A model generated the notes under the pieces. The model was not told the origin of the DNA, ran no database searches, and saw nothing but the letters and a program-made list of their open reading frames with translations. The position numbers were made by a program, and so were the translations under genes. From contig NZ_JACSIT010000139.1 in assembly GCF_014349155.1 (NCBI RefSeq), forward strand, positions 80,737-144,736: a stretch of DNA of 64,000 bases, written 5' to 3'. Below, piece by piece: positions 17,270 to 27,070 of the stretch. Every line of letters begins with the position of its first letter. Positions within the stretch are counted from its first letter, which is position 1. This DNA comes from Neolewinella lacunae (GTDB lineage: Bacteria; Bacteroidota; Bacteroidia; Chitinophagales; Saprospiraceae).

Positions 17270-20200
17270 TTATTGCACAATCATTTTCCGGGTAGCCGTA
17301 AAGTCGCCGGCCCGCAGGGTGTAGGTAAAGACACCAGCCGCGCCCAATTCTGCCCGGAATACTGTCACCTGGTTTTCGCCGGCACTTAGCTCCAGCGTGC
17401 GTTGGCTGACCACCTTGCCCGTAAGATCCCGGATGGTCAGTTCACCCGCGCCGCCCGTCTCCGCGCGGAAGCGAATGACGGTGGATTCTTTTACCGGGTT
17501 AGGGACGTTTTGCAGCAGCGCCGCAGGGGCCTCCGTCTCCGGCGCATCGCCAAAGTCAATGGCCAGGCCCTGGTGCTGGCCAGCGGCAGTGTAGCCCTCG
17601 GCGTACACCACTTCACTGTTCACGGAAAGGACCTCCCGCAGCGTCACGTTGCGTTCCGCCACTACCGTCACCCGCAGCAAAGGCAAAGCCGTAGCCAGGC
17701 CGTCCGGCGTATGGAAACTAAAGGGTATCATTCCCCGGCCCAGGTAGGCGGGGTTGACGTTGCCCGCCTCCAATTGTCCGTAGTCCAGGCCGGTAATCCG
17801 GACGCCCTCGCCAAAAACGAAGGTACCCTGTACACCTGCCAGACCGGCCGTTGCACCAGCTTCCAGTGCGATTTCGTAGGTGTTACCAGCCATCATCGCA
17901 ATGTTTTCAGCCGCAAACGCCCGTTCTCCAGCCACACCCCGCGGACGACGGATACCGTCTCCACTGGCGTCTCCTACCATGATGGCAATCAAGTCGGCAT
18001 CCCGGACGTTGGCGGCCAGGTTGTTGACGTTGACCACTTCAGGGAAGTTGGTAGCCCAGGGGTTCTGCGCCACGGGGAATACAAATCCAGCATCCACAAA
18101 ACGGTAGGCCGTATTGTCGTTGTAGCTGTCGTCCAGGCCCAGGATGAGGCGACGGATGGCAATGATGTCCTGCACCGTAATCTCCTCATCGTTGTTCGCA
18201 TCCGCCGCCAGACGACGGTAGGGCGAGCCCAGATCCTCCAGTCCCAGTATGTGGCGGGTGATCAACACAAGGTCAAAAGTGGAAATGCCCTGACTGTGGT
18301 TGATGTAGTCATCGAAGAAGGCGTCGACCGTAAAGTCGCGGCCCACTACCAGCCCATCAAAAACGTAGCGCCCTTGCCCGTCGCTCAGGGTGGCCAGGTT
18401 TTCAATCTCCCCGGTAAGGGTCAGTTCCACGCCCCCTACTGCAACTCCGTTTTCGGAGAGAATGGTGCCACCAATGGAACTGCGGTTCTCCTCCAAACAG
18501 GCGTTCTCGGCCCGCTGGACAAGAACGAATACCGCGCAGTAGTCAGCCCGCCCCAGTGGGTCGAAGGCGTAAACCCGCACGGGAACCGTAGCGTCGCTTT
18601 CACAGTCCAGAAGGATGCCGTCGCGGCCCGCCACGGGAGTGAATCCGGCTTCGTTGGCCTCTGCTTCTGTGTAGATAGAATAAGTTACGGTGCCGGAGCA
18701 GTCTTCGACTTCGCTGGCAATGAAGTCGGTAGCCCAGATGGCGGCGTTGCCCCCACCCTCACCGTTTGGCATAAGGGTGACGGTAAGCTGGCCGATGCAG
18801 ATGGGCGTGGGCGCTTTAGCGTCTTCTACGCAGAATTCGATAACTTCCACGTCGACATTGCCACATCCGTCGGTACCGCGTACCCGGATGGCGTGGCTGC
18901 CCGTGGGCACATTGGCCAGGGTCACCGTGTAGTCACCCTCGCCGTTGTCGCTGACTTCACCGGGCAACAACAGGCGGGTGCGGTCAAAACCTGCACTCAG
19001 TTCGTAGTCCAGGTCCAGTTCAATCCGGAAGCCCAGTTGCTCCTGGGCCGTACACTCGTCGGTCAATTCAAAACGCAGGACGACATCGCCGGTGCAGTTG
19101 GCCCCGAGGGCTTCAAAGCAGGTCTCCTGATTGTTTTCCGTAATCGTGGGCGCTTCCTCGTCGTAAATCTTTACGTACTGAATGTAGCGGAAGGCACCCC
19201 GGCTGTTATCGACGCCGTAGGTGAAATTGTCGTTGTTGTCGTTGCCGTTGTGGTCATCCGTTCCATCGTTGTCGTTGCCATCATCCACCGGCCAGGTAAA
19301 GCCATTGTTGTTGCGGATGGCATCAGCATCCAGAACGGCGGTGTCGTCCGTCGTAGTGGTCAGGCTGCGGGGCAGGAGATGCAGGAAGGTGCGTTCGCGG
19401 AGGTTGTTGTCTCCGTCAAAATCCCGTGGGAGGAGGTAGGGCTGCCCAAAAGTGTTGTATTCGCACCAGTTAATGACCAGGTACTCGATGCGCAGTTTGT
19501 AGCATTCGTCTACCGTGCTTTCCAGCGTATCGGTGCTGACCTCCGTCGTGATCAGATCACAGGCGCTACGGATGACTTCTACTCCGCCGATGTTTGGCGT
19601 CATACGGCAGAAGGCCTCCGTATCCCCGGGGAAACTGATAATGTAGTCGTGCACGGCGCTGACCGTAATCCGCTGCTGGCAAATCTGTAGGTTGGTAAAA
19701 CCCTCCCCATCGGTTGCGGTGAAGGTCCGGGTGAAAGTACCTACCCCACAACTGTTGATGCCTCCGGTGATGGTTTGGGTGAGGGTCACCTCACAGTTGT
19801 CTTCGCCGGCTGCCGTGCCAAAGGCCGCGTCGAGTTCTTCGTCGCTGGCTTCCTGGATGATGGCGGGCAGGCCAACCGCTTCGTACGCCTGGCAGGTCAG
19901 GAAAACAGGGGCGGGTGGCGTACACGTGGGGGCCAGCTTGTCTTCCACCAGCACGCTGAGCCAGCAGTAGTTTACGTTGCCCGCAGCGTCGGTCGCCCGC
20001 AGGCCCACCAATACTTCGCCGAGATCGGCACAGGTCACCTCAATCCGCTGGCCGTAGCTCGCTCCTGCCAGCAGTTGGTAAGTGCCGTTGGCGTTTTGCC
20101 GTACCCGCCCGATGGCGAGTTGTACGCCCGAGCAATCATCGTAGCTGCCGTTGTCCAGCATCTCCGGGGTGAGCACCGCCAGGCCCAGACTGCCATCCCC

Positions 20201-21688
20201 AGTTTGGGATAAGCCTGCCGTAAGGCTGACGTTAAGCCCGTCTTCGCATACCGCAACGGGAGCCGTCCCGTCTATGATCCGGATGTCTACGTCCGTGAAG
20301 TCCCGGTTATCGCAATCATCCTGGTAAGTGTAGCGGATCACGTGGTTGCCCACGGGCAGGAGCGGAGAGATTTCCGCACCGACGTTGTTGAGGTTGAGAA
20401 AAACGGTGCCGATGCTGGGAGCATTGGTGTTACCGTTGGGGAAAATATCGGCACGCAGGGTCAGTGCTCCCGAACAGGCATCCACTAAGCGGATGCCCGG
20501 CATATCCAGGCGAATGTAGGCTCCACACTGGTTGCCAGCGTTGGTAACAAACTGCAGCGGTCCTACGTCGGGTAAACCATCGAAGTTGAGGTCTTGGGTA
20601 GGTGCCGTAAAGGTCGGGGGCGTAAAGTCCCCGATTTTGAGGATTTGCGTGAAGGTGCGGACGTCCTCGGGGGCACACCAGTCGATAACGGTGTACGTAC
20701 GAATGACTTTGTAGGCCAGCGGGCAGGTAGGAATCACCGGCGAGTCTTCGTAAGTGAGGCCAAGGTTACAGAAGGTAGCCCCTTGTCCTAAAACCAGCGG
20801 AATCTGCGTGCCGTCCGGGCCGTTCAGGAAGGGAAGATCACCGGGCTGGGGGGCGGGAACATCCCCAAAGTCCAGTCCCAGGGCATTCAGTTCATCGCAT
20901 TCGATGGTCACTACGTCGGGGATGTTCGAAACGTCGAGGTCATCCAGCGTGGGGCGAACGAAGGTGATGCTGTAACTGGCCACCGCCGGCGCATTTTCTT
21001 CACCGGAAGCGCTCGGGCAGCTGCCGTCGGTTGCCGTGAAGGTCCGCGTCAGTTCCACGTCGTTGCACAGCGGGTCCACGGAGGAGCGCGTAACGATGTC
21101 GTTAACGCAAACTTCCACGATTTCCGAACAGTTGTCCGTCACCTCGGGCAGGCCACCACCCGCCAGCAGACGCGCAAGCAGGGCCGGGTTGAGGGTGCCG
21201 GGAACGATGCTGTTGGTCCGGGTATTGACCGAATAACAGCGGTTAACCGTGTTGGCCAGTAGCCCCAGGTCGATGCCCTCGATCGCCGTACAGTAAAGCG
21301 GCCCGGCGGGAGCCGTGGGTACCGAGGTGAAGACGGGCGGGGTCTTGTCTTCGGCCACCACCGTCATCCAGCCCGTGGTGAAACCGGCAATTCCTTCGGC
21401 CGTAATAACTACCCGGAAGGTTCCGCAGTGGTCAATCACGGGCCCGTTGGAGGGGTCGCTGTCCTCCACCGTAATGGTGAAAGCATCGTAAGGAAGGTTG
21501 CCGTTGCCATCCGCGTCAAATTCTCCCACCAGAATTTCCTGGGGGATGACGGTGGCGTTGCAGAGATCGTCCAAAGTGATGTTTACGCTGGCAATGGTAA
21601 CCAGGGCAACACTATCCGTTTGGGCCGCAAGGAGGTTGGTAAGTAGAAGCGCCAACCCAAGCACTAAAGTGCGTAGGATTTTTGTCAT
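17270..21688 (-). CDS. Dockerin-bearing T9SS surface protein
   Basis: The 1472-residue protein starts at the ATG read from 21688 (signal peptide about 1-23, ending LLAAQ); an upstream in-frame ATG gives an implausible N-terminus. A long stretch of Ig-like/HYR-type segments follows, marked by recurring D(K/G/E)xAPxx motifs. At about 1071-1130 is a carboxypeptidase-regulatory-like fold (IGGTILSENGVAVGGVEL). Residues about 1130-1170 form a two-repeat type-I dockerin: the second loop DANNDEEITVQD has all calcium positions, the first (NHSQGISTFD) lacks the leading Asp. A cohesin-like module (about 1266-1380) and a type-A T9SS domain (NVPNPVKESTVIRF onward, about 1391-1472) end it. Dockerins bind cohesins, and its neighbours carry many. 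Confidence 0.9.
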   Translation of the reverse strand: MTKILRTLVLGLALLLTNLLAAQTDSVALVTIASVNITLDDLCNATVIPQEILVGEFDADGNGNLPYDAFTITVEDSDPSNGPVIDHCGTFRVVITAEGIAGFTTGWMTVVAEDKTPPVFTSVPTAPAGPLYCTAIEGIDLGLLANTVNRCYSVNTRTNSIVPGTLNPALLARLLAGGGLPEVTDNCSEIVEVCVNDIVTRSSVDPLCNDVELTRTFTATDGSCPSASGEENAPAVASYSITFVRPTLDDLDVSNIPDVVTIECDELNALGLDFGDVPAPQPGDLPFLNGPDGTQIPLVLGQGATFCNLGLTYEDSPVIPTCPLAYKVIRTYTVIDWCAPEDVRTFTQILKIGDFTPPTFTAPTQDLNFDGLPDVGPLQFVTNAGNQCGAYIRLDMPGIRLVDACSGALTLRADIFPNGNTNAPSIGTVFLNLNNVGAEISPLLPVGNHVIRYTYQDDCDNRDFTDVDIRIIDGTAPVAVCEDGLNVSLTAGLSQTGDGSLGLAVLTPEMLDNGSYDDCSGVQLAIGRVRQNANGTYQLLAGASYGQRIEVTCADLGEVLVGLRATDAAGNVNYCWLSVLVEDKLAPTCTPPAPVFLTCQAYEAVGLPAIIQEASDEELDAAFGTAAGEDNCEVTLTQTITGGINSCGVGTFTRTFTATDGEGFTNLQICQQRITVSAVHDYIISFPGDTEAFCRMTPNIGGVEVIRSACDLITTEVSTDTLESTVDECYKLRIEYLVINWCEYNTFGQPYLLPRDFDGDNNLRERTFLHLLPRSLTTTTDDTAVLDADAIRNNNGFTWPVDDGNDNDGTDDHNGNDNNDNFTYGVDNSRGAFRYIQYVKIYDEEAPTITENNQETCFEALGANCTGDVVLRFELTDECTAQEQLGFRIELDLDYELSAGFDRTRLLLPGEVSDNGEGDYTVTLANVPTGSHAIRVRGTDGCGNVDVEVIEFCVEDAKAPTPICIGQLTVTLMPNGEGGGNAAIWATDFIASEVEDCSGTVTYSIYTEAEANEAGFTPVAGRDGILLDCESDATVPVRVYAFDPLGRADYCAVFVLVQRAENACLEENRSSIGGTILSENGVAVGGVELTLTGEIENLATLSDGQGRYVFDGLVVGRDFTVDAFFDDYINHSQGISTFDLVLITRHILGLEDLGSPYRRLAADANNDEEITVQDIIAIRRLILGLDDSYNDNTAYRFVDAGFVFPVAQNPWATNFPEVVNVNNLAANVRDADLIAIMVGDASGDGIRRPRGVAGERAFAAENIAMMAGNTYEIALEAGATAGLAGVQGTFVFGEGVRITGLDYGQLEAGNVNPAYLGRGMIPFSFHTPDGLATALPLLRVTVVAERNVTLREVLSVNSEVVYAEGYTAAGQHQGLAIDFGDAPETEAPAALLQNVPNPVKESTVIRFRAETGGAGELTIRDLTGKVVSQRTLELSAGENQVTVFRAELGAAGVFTYTLRAGDFTATRKMIVQ

Positions 21689-22099
21689 AAGATCACGATT
21701 CTTGAGATTACAGAAAAACAAAAACACTGTTACTCTTCTCTCAAAGCAGGGCGGCGGTGAACCGCAAAAACACAGGAACAATTTTATACGTCTCGCAAGA
21801 ATTGGGAGCGATTCCCGCCCGGATATCCTGCCTGTAAGCGACAGAAACGCGGGCCAAGACGCGCGCTTCATTGCATTCAGGAGGGCAAATGAGGCCGTAC
21901 AGCACTCACCTTTCCTTCACGAGGGACGTATCACCACTGAGTAACATCGAAAACAAAGATACAACACACAAACGTAACCCGCTGACTTTTAACATTGTCA
22001 AAAAGCCTTTCTTGTACGCGCACCCGGCCTGGCCCTGCCAAGCTGGGCAAATCAGGAATTGTAAATAAGCCAGATGCTGCCTGCCTGAATCGACCATCC
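21689..22099. other. Intergenic region with a candidate promoter for the dockerin gene
   Basis: There is no convincing gene. On the minus strand 21954-21961 reads TATCTTTG, a perfect -7 box pointing at the dockerin gene, which would leave a leader of about 260 bases. The same region lies downstream of rnr. Confidence 0.4.
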
Positions 22100-24460
22100 C
22101 TATTTTTTGGGGCCACGGCGTTGCGGCCGTCCACCGGTAGCCGCCGGCGCCTTGGCACGCCTCGCTCCTCCACCGCGCTTTGCACCTGCGGCCGCGCCCT
22201 TCTCCGGCTTGGCGTGCTGATGGGCCGCTGCCTTGGTACGGGGAGTGCTTTTGGCAGCGGGTTTGGTGGCCGCCGGCCCGTGTTCGTGCGCGTGAAGGAC
22301 CTCCACCAGGGCCATGTCGATGCGGCGGCGGGTGAGGTCAACGTCTTCGATGCGCACCCGCACACTGTCACCCATCTTGAGCTTTTTGCCACTCTTGCGG
22401 CCGGTGATGAAGAGCTTGCCCGCGCCGATGTCGTAGGGCTCGTCCATGTCGTCGTAAGAAATCATCCCCTCCACGTAGTTCTCGGTCAGCTCTACGAAGA
22501 CGCCAAAGTCGGCCAGGCCATTGATCACGCCATCGAATTCTTTGCCGACATTATCGAGCATAAACTCGGTCTGCTTGTACTTGATGGATTCCCGCTCGGC
22601 CGTCACCGCCTTGCGTTCCTGGGCACTGATGTGCTTGCAAAGTTCCTCCAGCTTGAGCGGGTTGGTTTTGTAGAGGCTTCCCTTTTCCAGGTTGGCGAAG
22701 AGGATGCGGTGCACCAAAACATCGGCGTAGCGGCGGATGGGACTCGTGAAGTGGGTATAGTTAGCGAAGGCCAGGCCATAGTGGCCAATGTTCTGGGTGG
22801 TGTAGACCGCCTTGGCCATCGTGCGGATGGCGATGGGCGAGAGCATCTTTACCAGCGGGTCTTCGGCAGCTTTGCTCAACAGGGCATTATAGCTTTTGGC
22901 AATGCTCTGCGGCGAACGCAGGTCCATCTCGTAGCCCAGCGCCTCCGCAAATCGCGCCAACTCCTGTACCTTATCGAAGTCCGGCTCATCGTGAACGCGG
23001 AAAACGAAGGGGATGACCTCCCGCAGGCTTTCCGCCTTTTCGACCATGAAGGTGGCCACCTCGCGGTTGGCCAGCAGCATGAAGTCTTCGATGAGCATAT
23101 TGGTATCGATGCGCTCCTTGATGTACACTTCCAGCGGCGTGCCGTCTTCGGCCAGGCGGAAGCGGACTTCGTTGGTCGCAAAGTCGATGGAACCTTCTTT
23201 GAAGCGCTTCTTGCGCAGCGTCCGGGCAATCTGGTCCAGCAAAACGAGTTCCTCCCGGAAGTCTCCCTCGCCCGTATCGAGCACTTCCTGCGCCTCTTCG
23301 TAGGTGAAGCGGCGATCGCTATGGGTTACGGTGCGGCCAAACCAGCGTTTGCGGATCTGGTGGGTTTTGGGGTCGAGGGTGAATACGGCGCTGAAGGTCA
23401 GCTTATCCTCGTGGGGACGCAGCGAACACAATTCGTTGCTGATGCGCTCGGGCAGCATCGGGCACACGCGGTCTACGAGGTAAACGCTCGTGGTGCGCGC
23501 CGCCGCTTCTTTATCGAGGGCGCTGCCGGGCCGGACGTAGTGGCTGACGTCGGCGATGTGGACGCCAACCTCAATTTGTCCGTTTTCGAGCATCTGGATG
23601 GAGAGGGCGTCATCGAAATCTTTAGCCGTCAGGGGGTCGATGGTGAAAGTGGTCACCTCCCGCATATCACGGCGGATGTTGATCTCCTGGGGGCTGATGT
23701 TGGCGGGCAGGGCCTCGCTTTCGCGAACGACGTCTTCGGGGAAGGTGATCTGGAAACCGTTATTGATCAAAATGCTCTGCATTTCAATCTCGCTGCTGCC
23801 TTCGGCTCCGAGCACGGCGGTGATCGTCCCGCTCAGTTGGCCGAAACGGTTGGGGGTCCAGTCGTCAATCCGGACGACCACTTTATCGTCTTTCTGTCCG
23901 CCGAGCATTTCGGCGCGGTGAACGGCAACGGCCAGTTTGTGGCCGCCGGGCTGTTCCACTACTACTTCGGCGTATTTGGGGTACTCCATGAGCGTACCGA
24001 CGAAGTGAGTTACGCTGCGCTCCAGTACTTCCACCACTTCGCCTTCCGGCTTGCGGCGGCGCGGAGGCGTCCAGTAGCGGACCTTCACTTTGTCGCCGTC
24101 CTGGGCGTTGCTCAGGCGGCGGGCGGGCACGAAGATGTCGTTGTCGTCCCCTTCAATAACGATGTAGGCATCGCCCGTACGGGTCAGGTCAACGCGGCCT
24201 TCGGCGTAGTCGGAGCTTTGCTTTTCACTGAAGTCGCGGGCCAATTGGTATTTGAAGTTGTCGGTGGCGCGGACTTTCCCGTCCGCTTCCAGTTGCACCA
24301 GAGCGGCCAAGGCGCTATCGACGCTGTTTTTGACCTTGAGTTTGCGGATGAGTTGTTTGGGATTGAACTGCTTGCGGTCGTCGTGCTGGAGTTCTTTGAG
24401 AATGGCGCGCGCCAAGTCGCGGGCCTTGAGCTTAGTGCCCTTAATTTTTTGCTTAGACAT
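22100..24460 (-). CDS. rnr: Ribonuclease R
   Basis: This 786-residue protein has the RNase R layout: N-terminal basic winged-helix part (about 1-75), two cold-shock OB folds (about 80-230), the RNB catalytic core (about 250-570) with the Asp-rich metal site TIDPLTAKDFDDALS and the HIADVSHYVRPGS and TSPIRRYADVLVHR motifs, an S1 domain (about 630-710) and a basic Lys/Ala/Gly-rich tail. The enzyme degrades structured RNA from 3' to 5' and works in RNA quality control. The tail contains an exact copy of the dispersed 18-bp repeat, read as Gly-Ala-Ala-Ala-Gly-Ala. The gene is divergent from the FAD reductase. Confidence 0.97.
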   Translation of the reverse strand: MSKQKIKGTKLKARDLARAILKELQHDDRKQFNPKQLIRKLKVKNSVDSALAALVQLEADGKVRATDNFKYQLARDFSEKQSSDYAEGRVDLTRTGDAYIVIEGDDNDIFVPARRLSNAQDGDKVKVRYWTPPRRRKPEGEVVEVLERSVTHFVGTLMEYPKYAEVVVEQPGGHKLAVAVHRAEMLGGQKDDKVVVRIDDWTPNRFGQLSGTITAVLGAEGSSEIEMQSILINNGFQITFPEDVVRESEALPANISPQEINIRRDMREVTTFTIDPLTAKDFDDALSIQMLENGQIEVGVHIADVSHYVRPGSALDKEAAARTTSVYLVDRVCPMLPERISNELCSLRPHEDKLTFSAVFTLDPKTHQIRKRWFGRTVTHSDRRFTYEEAQEVLDTGEGDFREELVLLDQIARTLRKKRFKEGSIDFATNEVRFRLAEDGTPLEVYIKERIDTNMLIEDFMLLANREVATFMVEKAESLREVIPFVFRVHDEPDFDKVQELARFAEALGYEMDLRSPQSIAKSYNALLSKAAEDPLVKMLSPIAIRTMAKAVYTTQNIGHYGLAFANYTHFTSPIRRYADVLVHRILFANLEKGSLYKTNPLKLEELCKHISAQERKAVTAERESIKYKQTEFMLDNVGKEFDGVINGLADFGVFVELTENYVEGMISYDDMDEPYDIGAGKLFITGRKSGKKLKMGDSVRVRIEDVDLTRRRIDMALVEVLHAHEHGPAATKPAAKSTPRTKAAAHQHAKPEKGAAAGAKRGGGARRAKAPAATGGRPQRRGPKK
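22182..22199 (-). repeat. Dispersed 18-bp repeat, exact copy, inside rnr
   Basis: On the minus strand the bases read GGGCGCGGCCGCAGGTGC, identical to the intergenic copies. It lies in the region encoding the poorly conserved basic tail of RNase R, in frame with the gene. Confidence 0.85.
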
Positions 24461-24619
24461 TATTCAGGGTGTTGCAGCGCCCCATTGGCACTGGCCGCCA
24501 GTTCGGGCGGGCTTCTGGTTTAAGGTTATCATTCAGCTAAAGGAACGGCGGACAAAGACGAAAAGTTTTCCCGTCCGTTCACCGGGCAGCAAATCGTCAT
24601 TGGAAGGTCATATTTTTTT

Positions 24620-24635
24620 GCGCGGACGCAGGTGC
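24620..24635 (+). repeat. Dispersed repeat core, GGACGC variant
   Basis: GCGCGGACGCAGGTGC lies between divergent rnr and the FAD reductase gene, about 60 bases upstream of the latter's start, followed by a G-rich stretch. Confidence 0.7.
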
Positions 24636-24694
24636 CGGGGGTGGGGAACAAAAGCGGGGGAAGGCCAGTGGGCCCAAAGCCGTACCTTCGCTCC

Positions 24695-25984
24695 ATGCCC
24701 TCTCCCTACCAACCAACGAACATTGCCATCATCGGTGCTGGCCCCGCCGGTGCGGCCACGGCCCTGCGCCTGTCTTACCTGGGTATCCCGTGCGTACTGA
24801 TCGATAAAGCAGGCTTCCCCCGCGACAAAATTTGCGGAGATGCGCTGAGCGGAAAGGTCCCTACCCTGCTCAATCGCCTGGACCCGGCGATCATGGACCG
24901 TTTCCGGCAGCGCTTCCGGCCGGTCGATGTTTGGGGCATCCGCTTTTATCCCCCGTCTAAAAAACTGATCGAGTTGCCTTTCAAGGTGGGCTACGAGCGC
25001 ATCCCCGACGAGGCTCCCGGCTACGTTGCCAAGCGCCTCGATTTCGACGCTTTCCTGATCGAGGAAGTTCGCCGCCGCCCCAACATCGAGCTCCACCTCA
25101 ACACCGAGATCAGCAGCTACGAAAAAACGCCCACCGGCTACCGCATCCAGGCCAAAGACGGTGGCCCCGCCTGGGAGTGTCGCCTGCTGATCGACGCCAG
25201 CGGTGCCCACAGCCGCTTCAGCCGCAAGGAAGCCGGGCAGGAGGTAGACCACGACCACTACGCCGCCGCCGTACGCGCCTACTACCGGGGCGTTACCGGC
25301 TTTCACCCCGATAACTTCATCGAACTGCACTTTCTGGAGAAGTACAACCCAGGCTACTTCTGGATTTTCCCCCTGCCCGGTGGCCAGGCCAACGTGGGGC
25401 TCGGCATGCGGTCCGACATTGTCAAGAAGAAAAAAATCAACCTCCGCGAAGCCCTCGATGAAATCATTGCTTCGCCGGATTTTGCCCCCCGCTTCGCCAA
25501 CGCCGAACAGATTGATCCCACCGCAGGCTACGGCCTTCCCCTCGGCTCGAAAGAGCGCACCCTTTCCGGAGACAACTACCTGCTGACGGGAGACGCCGGC
25601 CACCTCATTGACCCCCTCACCGGCGAAGGCATCGGCAACGCCACCTACTCCGGTTTCATCGCCGCAGAACTGGCCGAAAAATGCCTGGCCGAAAATCGCT
25701 TCGACGCCGCCTTCCTGGCTGCGTACGACGTGCGCATCGCCCGGGTGTTGCGCACCGAGTTGCGCCTGAGCTACCGCATGCAGCAAATCATGCAAATAAA
25801 ATGGCTGACAAATTTGCTCACCGGCATCGTCGCAGCCAACCCTAAGGTCATTGAAGTACTCTGTAGGATGTACACGGACTTCGAATTGCGCAAACAAATC
25901 GTAAAACCGCTCTTCTGGTGGAAACTATTTAGGGCAAAAACCGGAAAAATGCCCCTGCCGGAAACCGTGGAAGCCGAACGTTAA
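24695..25984 (+). CDS. FAD-dependent oxidoreductase, geranylgeranyl-reductase family
   Basis: The 429-residue flavoprotein has an N-terminal FAD-binding motif (IAIIGAGPAGAATALRLSYLG, about 9-29), the family block FPRDKICGDALSGK near 43-56, and the second FAD segment LLTGDAGHLIDPLTGEGIGNATYSG near 297-321. This matches the geranylgeranyl-reductase-like group, whose members reduce isoprenoid chains such as those of quinones, lipids or pigments. The true substrate cannot be told from sequence. A TACCTTCG box ends nine bases before the ATG, so the message would have a very short leader. A terminator lies about 115 bases downstream. Confidence 0.85.
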   Translation: MPSPYQPTNIAIIGAGPAGAATALRLSYLGIPCVLIDKAGFPRDKICGDALSGKVPTLLNRLDPAIMDRFRQRFRPVDVWGIRFYPPSKKLIELPFKVGYERIPDEAPGYVAKRLDFDAFLIEEVRRRPNIELHLNTEISSYEKTPTGYRIQAKDGGPAWECRLLIDASGAHSRFSRKEAGQEVDHDHYAAAVRAYYRGVTGFHPDNFIELHFLEKYNPGYFWIFPLPGGQANVGLGMRSDIVKKKKINLREALDEIIASPDFAPRFANAEQIDPTAGYGLPLGSKERTLSGDNYLLTGDAGHLIDPLTGEGIGNATYSGFIAAELAEKCLAENRFDAAFLAAYDVRIARVLRTELRLSYRMQQIMQIKWLTNLLTGIVAANPKVIEVLCRMYTDFELRKQIVKPLFWWKLFRAKTGKMPLPETVEAER

Positions 25985-26099
25985 GCCTTTTTTAACACTT
26001 TCCAGGAGAAAATTAATGGGAAAAACGTAACAAATGGCTGGCCATCGGAGTTAAAGAGAAAGTTGATTAAGTTTCATATACTAGTGAGTGTAAAGTGAG

Positions 26100-26139
26100 C
26101 CTCCGGCCCTGTATGATGGGCCAGGAGGTTCTTTTTTTT
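26100..26139 (+). terminator. Intrinsic terminator downstream of the FAD reductase gene
   Basis: CCTCCGGCCC (26100-26109) pairs with GGGCCAGGAGG (26118-26128, one bulged A) and a run of eight Ts follows at 26132-26139. Confidence 0.8.
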
Positions 26140-26186
26140 GTGCACTATCTCCATTTTTTGGGTATAATTATTGCCTCGCTTCTTTT

Positions 26187-26960
26187 TCAGGCCAAACCTT
26201 CTACCCCCATCCCGAACAGGGCAAAGTCGTACTTACACGGGTCTTCGGCGTCAAAGCGGCGCACGGCAGCGGTCAGTTCCAGCACCGCCTGCCAGTCGTT
26301 TTGCTTGCGCCGGAGGAGTTTTAGTTTGCGGGCAACACGCTCTACGTGGACATCCAGCGGAAGGCAGAGCTGGGCCGGCCGGATGCGTTTCCAATCCCCG
26401 AAATCCACGCCGTTGGCATCCTGGCGGACCATCCAGCGCAGGAACATGCACAGGCGTTTGCAGCGGGATTTCCGGGCGGGGGTAGCTACGTGCTTGCGGG
26501 TGCGCAAGGGGGCGTCGGGCAAGCTGAAAAAAAGATGGTGAAAGCCCAGCAGGGCGGGCTCGATGGTCTGGTCTTCGGGCCGCAGGTGGCGGGCAAAGGC
26601 ATCTTCCAGAGAGAGATGCCGTTGGTAGTACCACTGCAGGAAATCCAGGAAATAATCGGTGTCGACGTGCGTAAAAGTCCGGTGTTTCCAATTGGCGAAG
26701 CGGGCGCGGTCTTCCGGGCGGTGCTCCAGGATAAACTGGTGGGGTGCACCGTCCATCAGTTCCAGCAGTTGTGCTCCCTTCTCGATGATGGTGGCCCGGC
26801 GGCCCCAGGCGAGGGTGGCAACCAGAAAGGCAGCGATCTCCCGGTCGAGGGGGTCGCTGAAGGCGTGGACCAGCCCGATGGGGTCGTTGGCAATGAAGTC
26901 GCGCTGGTTGAAGCGGTCGTGGTAGCGGTTGAGTAGATCGGCAGTGGCGCTGATGGTAAT
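26187..26960 (-). CDS. DUF2400 (TIGR02757) protein without a canonical start codon
   Basis: The C-terminal 190 residues (from an ATG read at 26756) match this family strongly: FANWKHRTFTHVDTDYFL, TRKHVATPARKSRCKRL, FLRWMVRQDANGVDFG and RPAQLCLPLDVHVERVA. The same frame stays open for another 68 codons and encodes the expected N-terminus (LLNRYHDRFNQRDFIANDP, then AAFLVATLAWGRRATIIEKG). No ATG, GTG or TTG occurs in that stretch before the in-frame TAA; the best start is an ATT read from 26960, giving 257 residues, the usual family length. Either an ATT start is used or a base change removed the start. The family's role is unknown. Confidence 0.75.
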   Translation of the reverse strand: MTISATADLLNRYHDRFNQRDFIANDPIGLVHAFSDPLDREIAAFLVATLAWGRRATIIEKGAQLLELMDGAPHQFILEHRPEDRARFANWKHRTFTHVDTDYFLDFLQWYYQRHLSLEDAFARHLRPEDQTIEPALLGFHHLFFSLPDAPLRTRKHVATPARKSRCKRLCMFLRWMVRQDANGVDFGDWKRIRPAQLCLPLDVHVERVARKLKLLRRKQNDWQAVLELTAAVRRFDAEDPCKYDFALFGMGVEGLA

Positions 26961-27070
26961 ATAAGGTTGTGGGCAGTGAGTAAGTTAACGTCAGGTTGGG
27001 GGTATGCAACGTAGATATTCGCTGATTTTCGGATGCTTAGATCGCAACGCTTTTTGGGTTCGGTAGTTTT

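Noticed and set aside
8054..21688. True cellulosome
   Set aside because: There are cohesin-like modules and a dockerin, but no glycoside hydrolase or carbohydrate-binding module gene in the window, so I claim only a scaffold-like surface assembly.
21995..24523. Plus-strand frame of about 840 codons opposite rnr
   Set aside because: It exactly shadows the RNase R gene, which has full domain and motif support; the antisense translation resembles nothing and lacks sensible starts.
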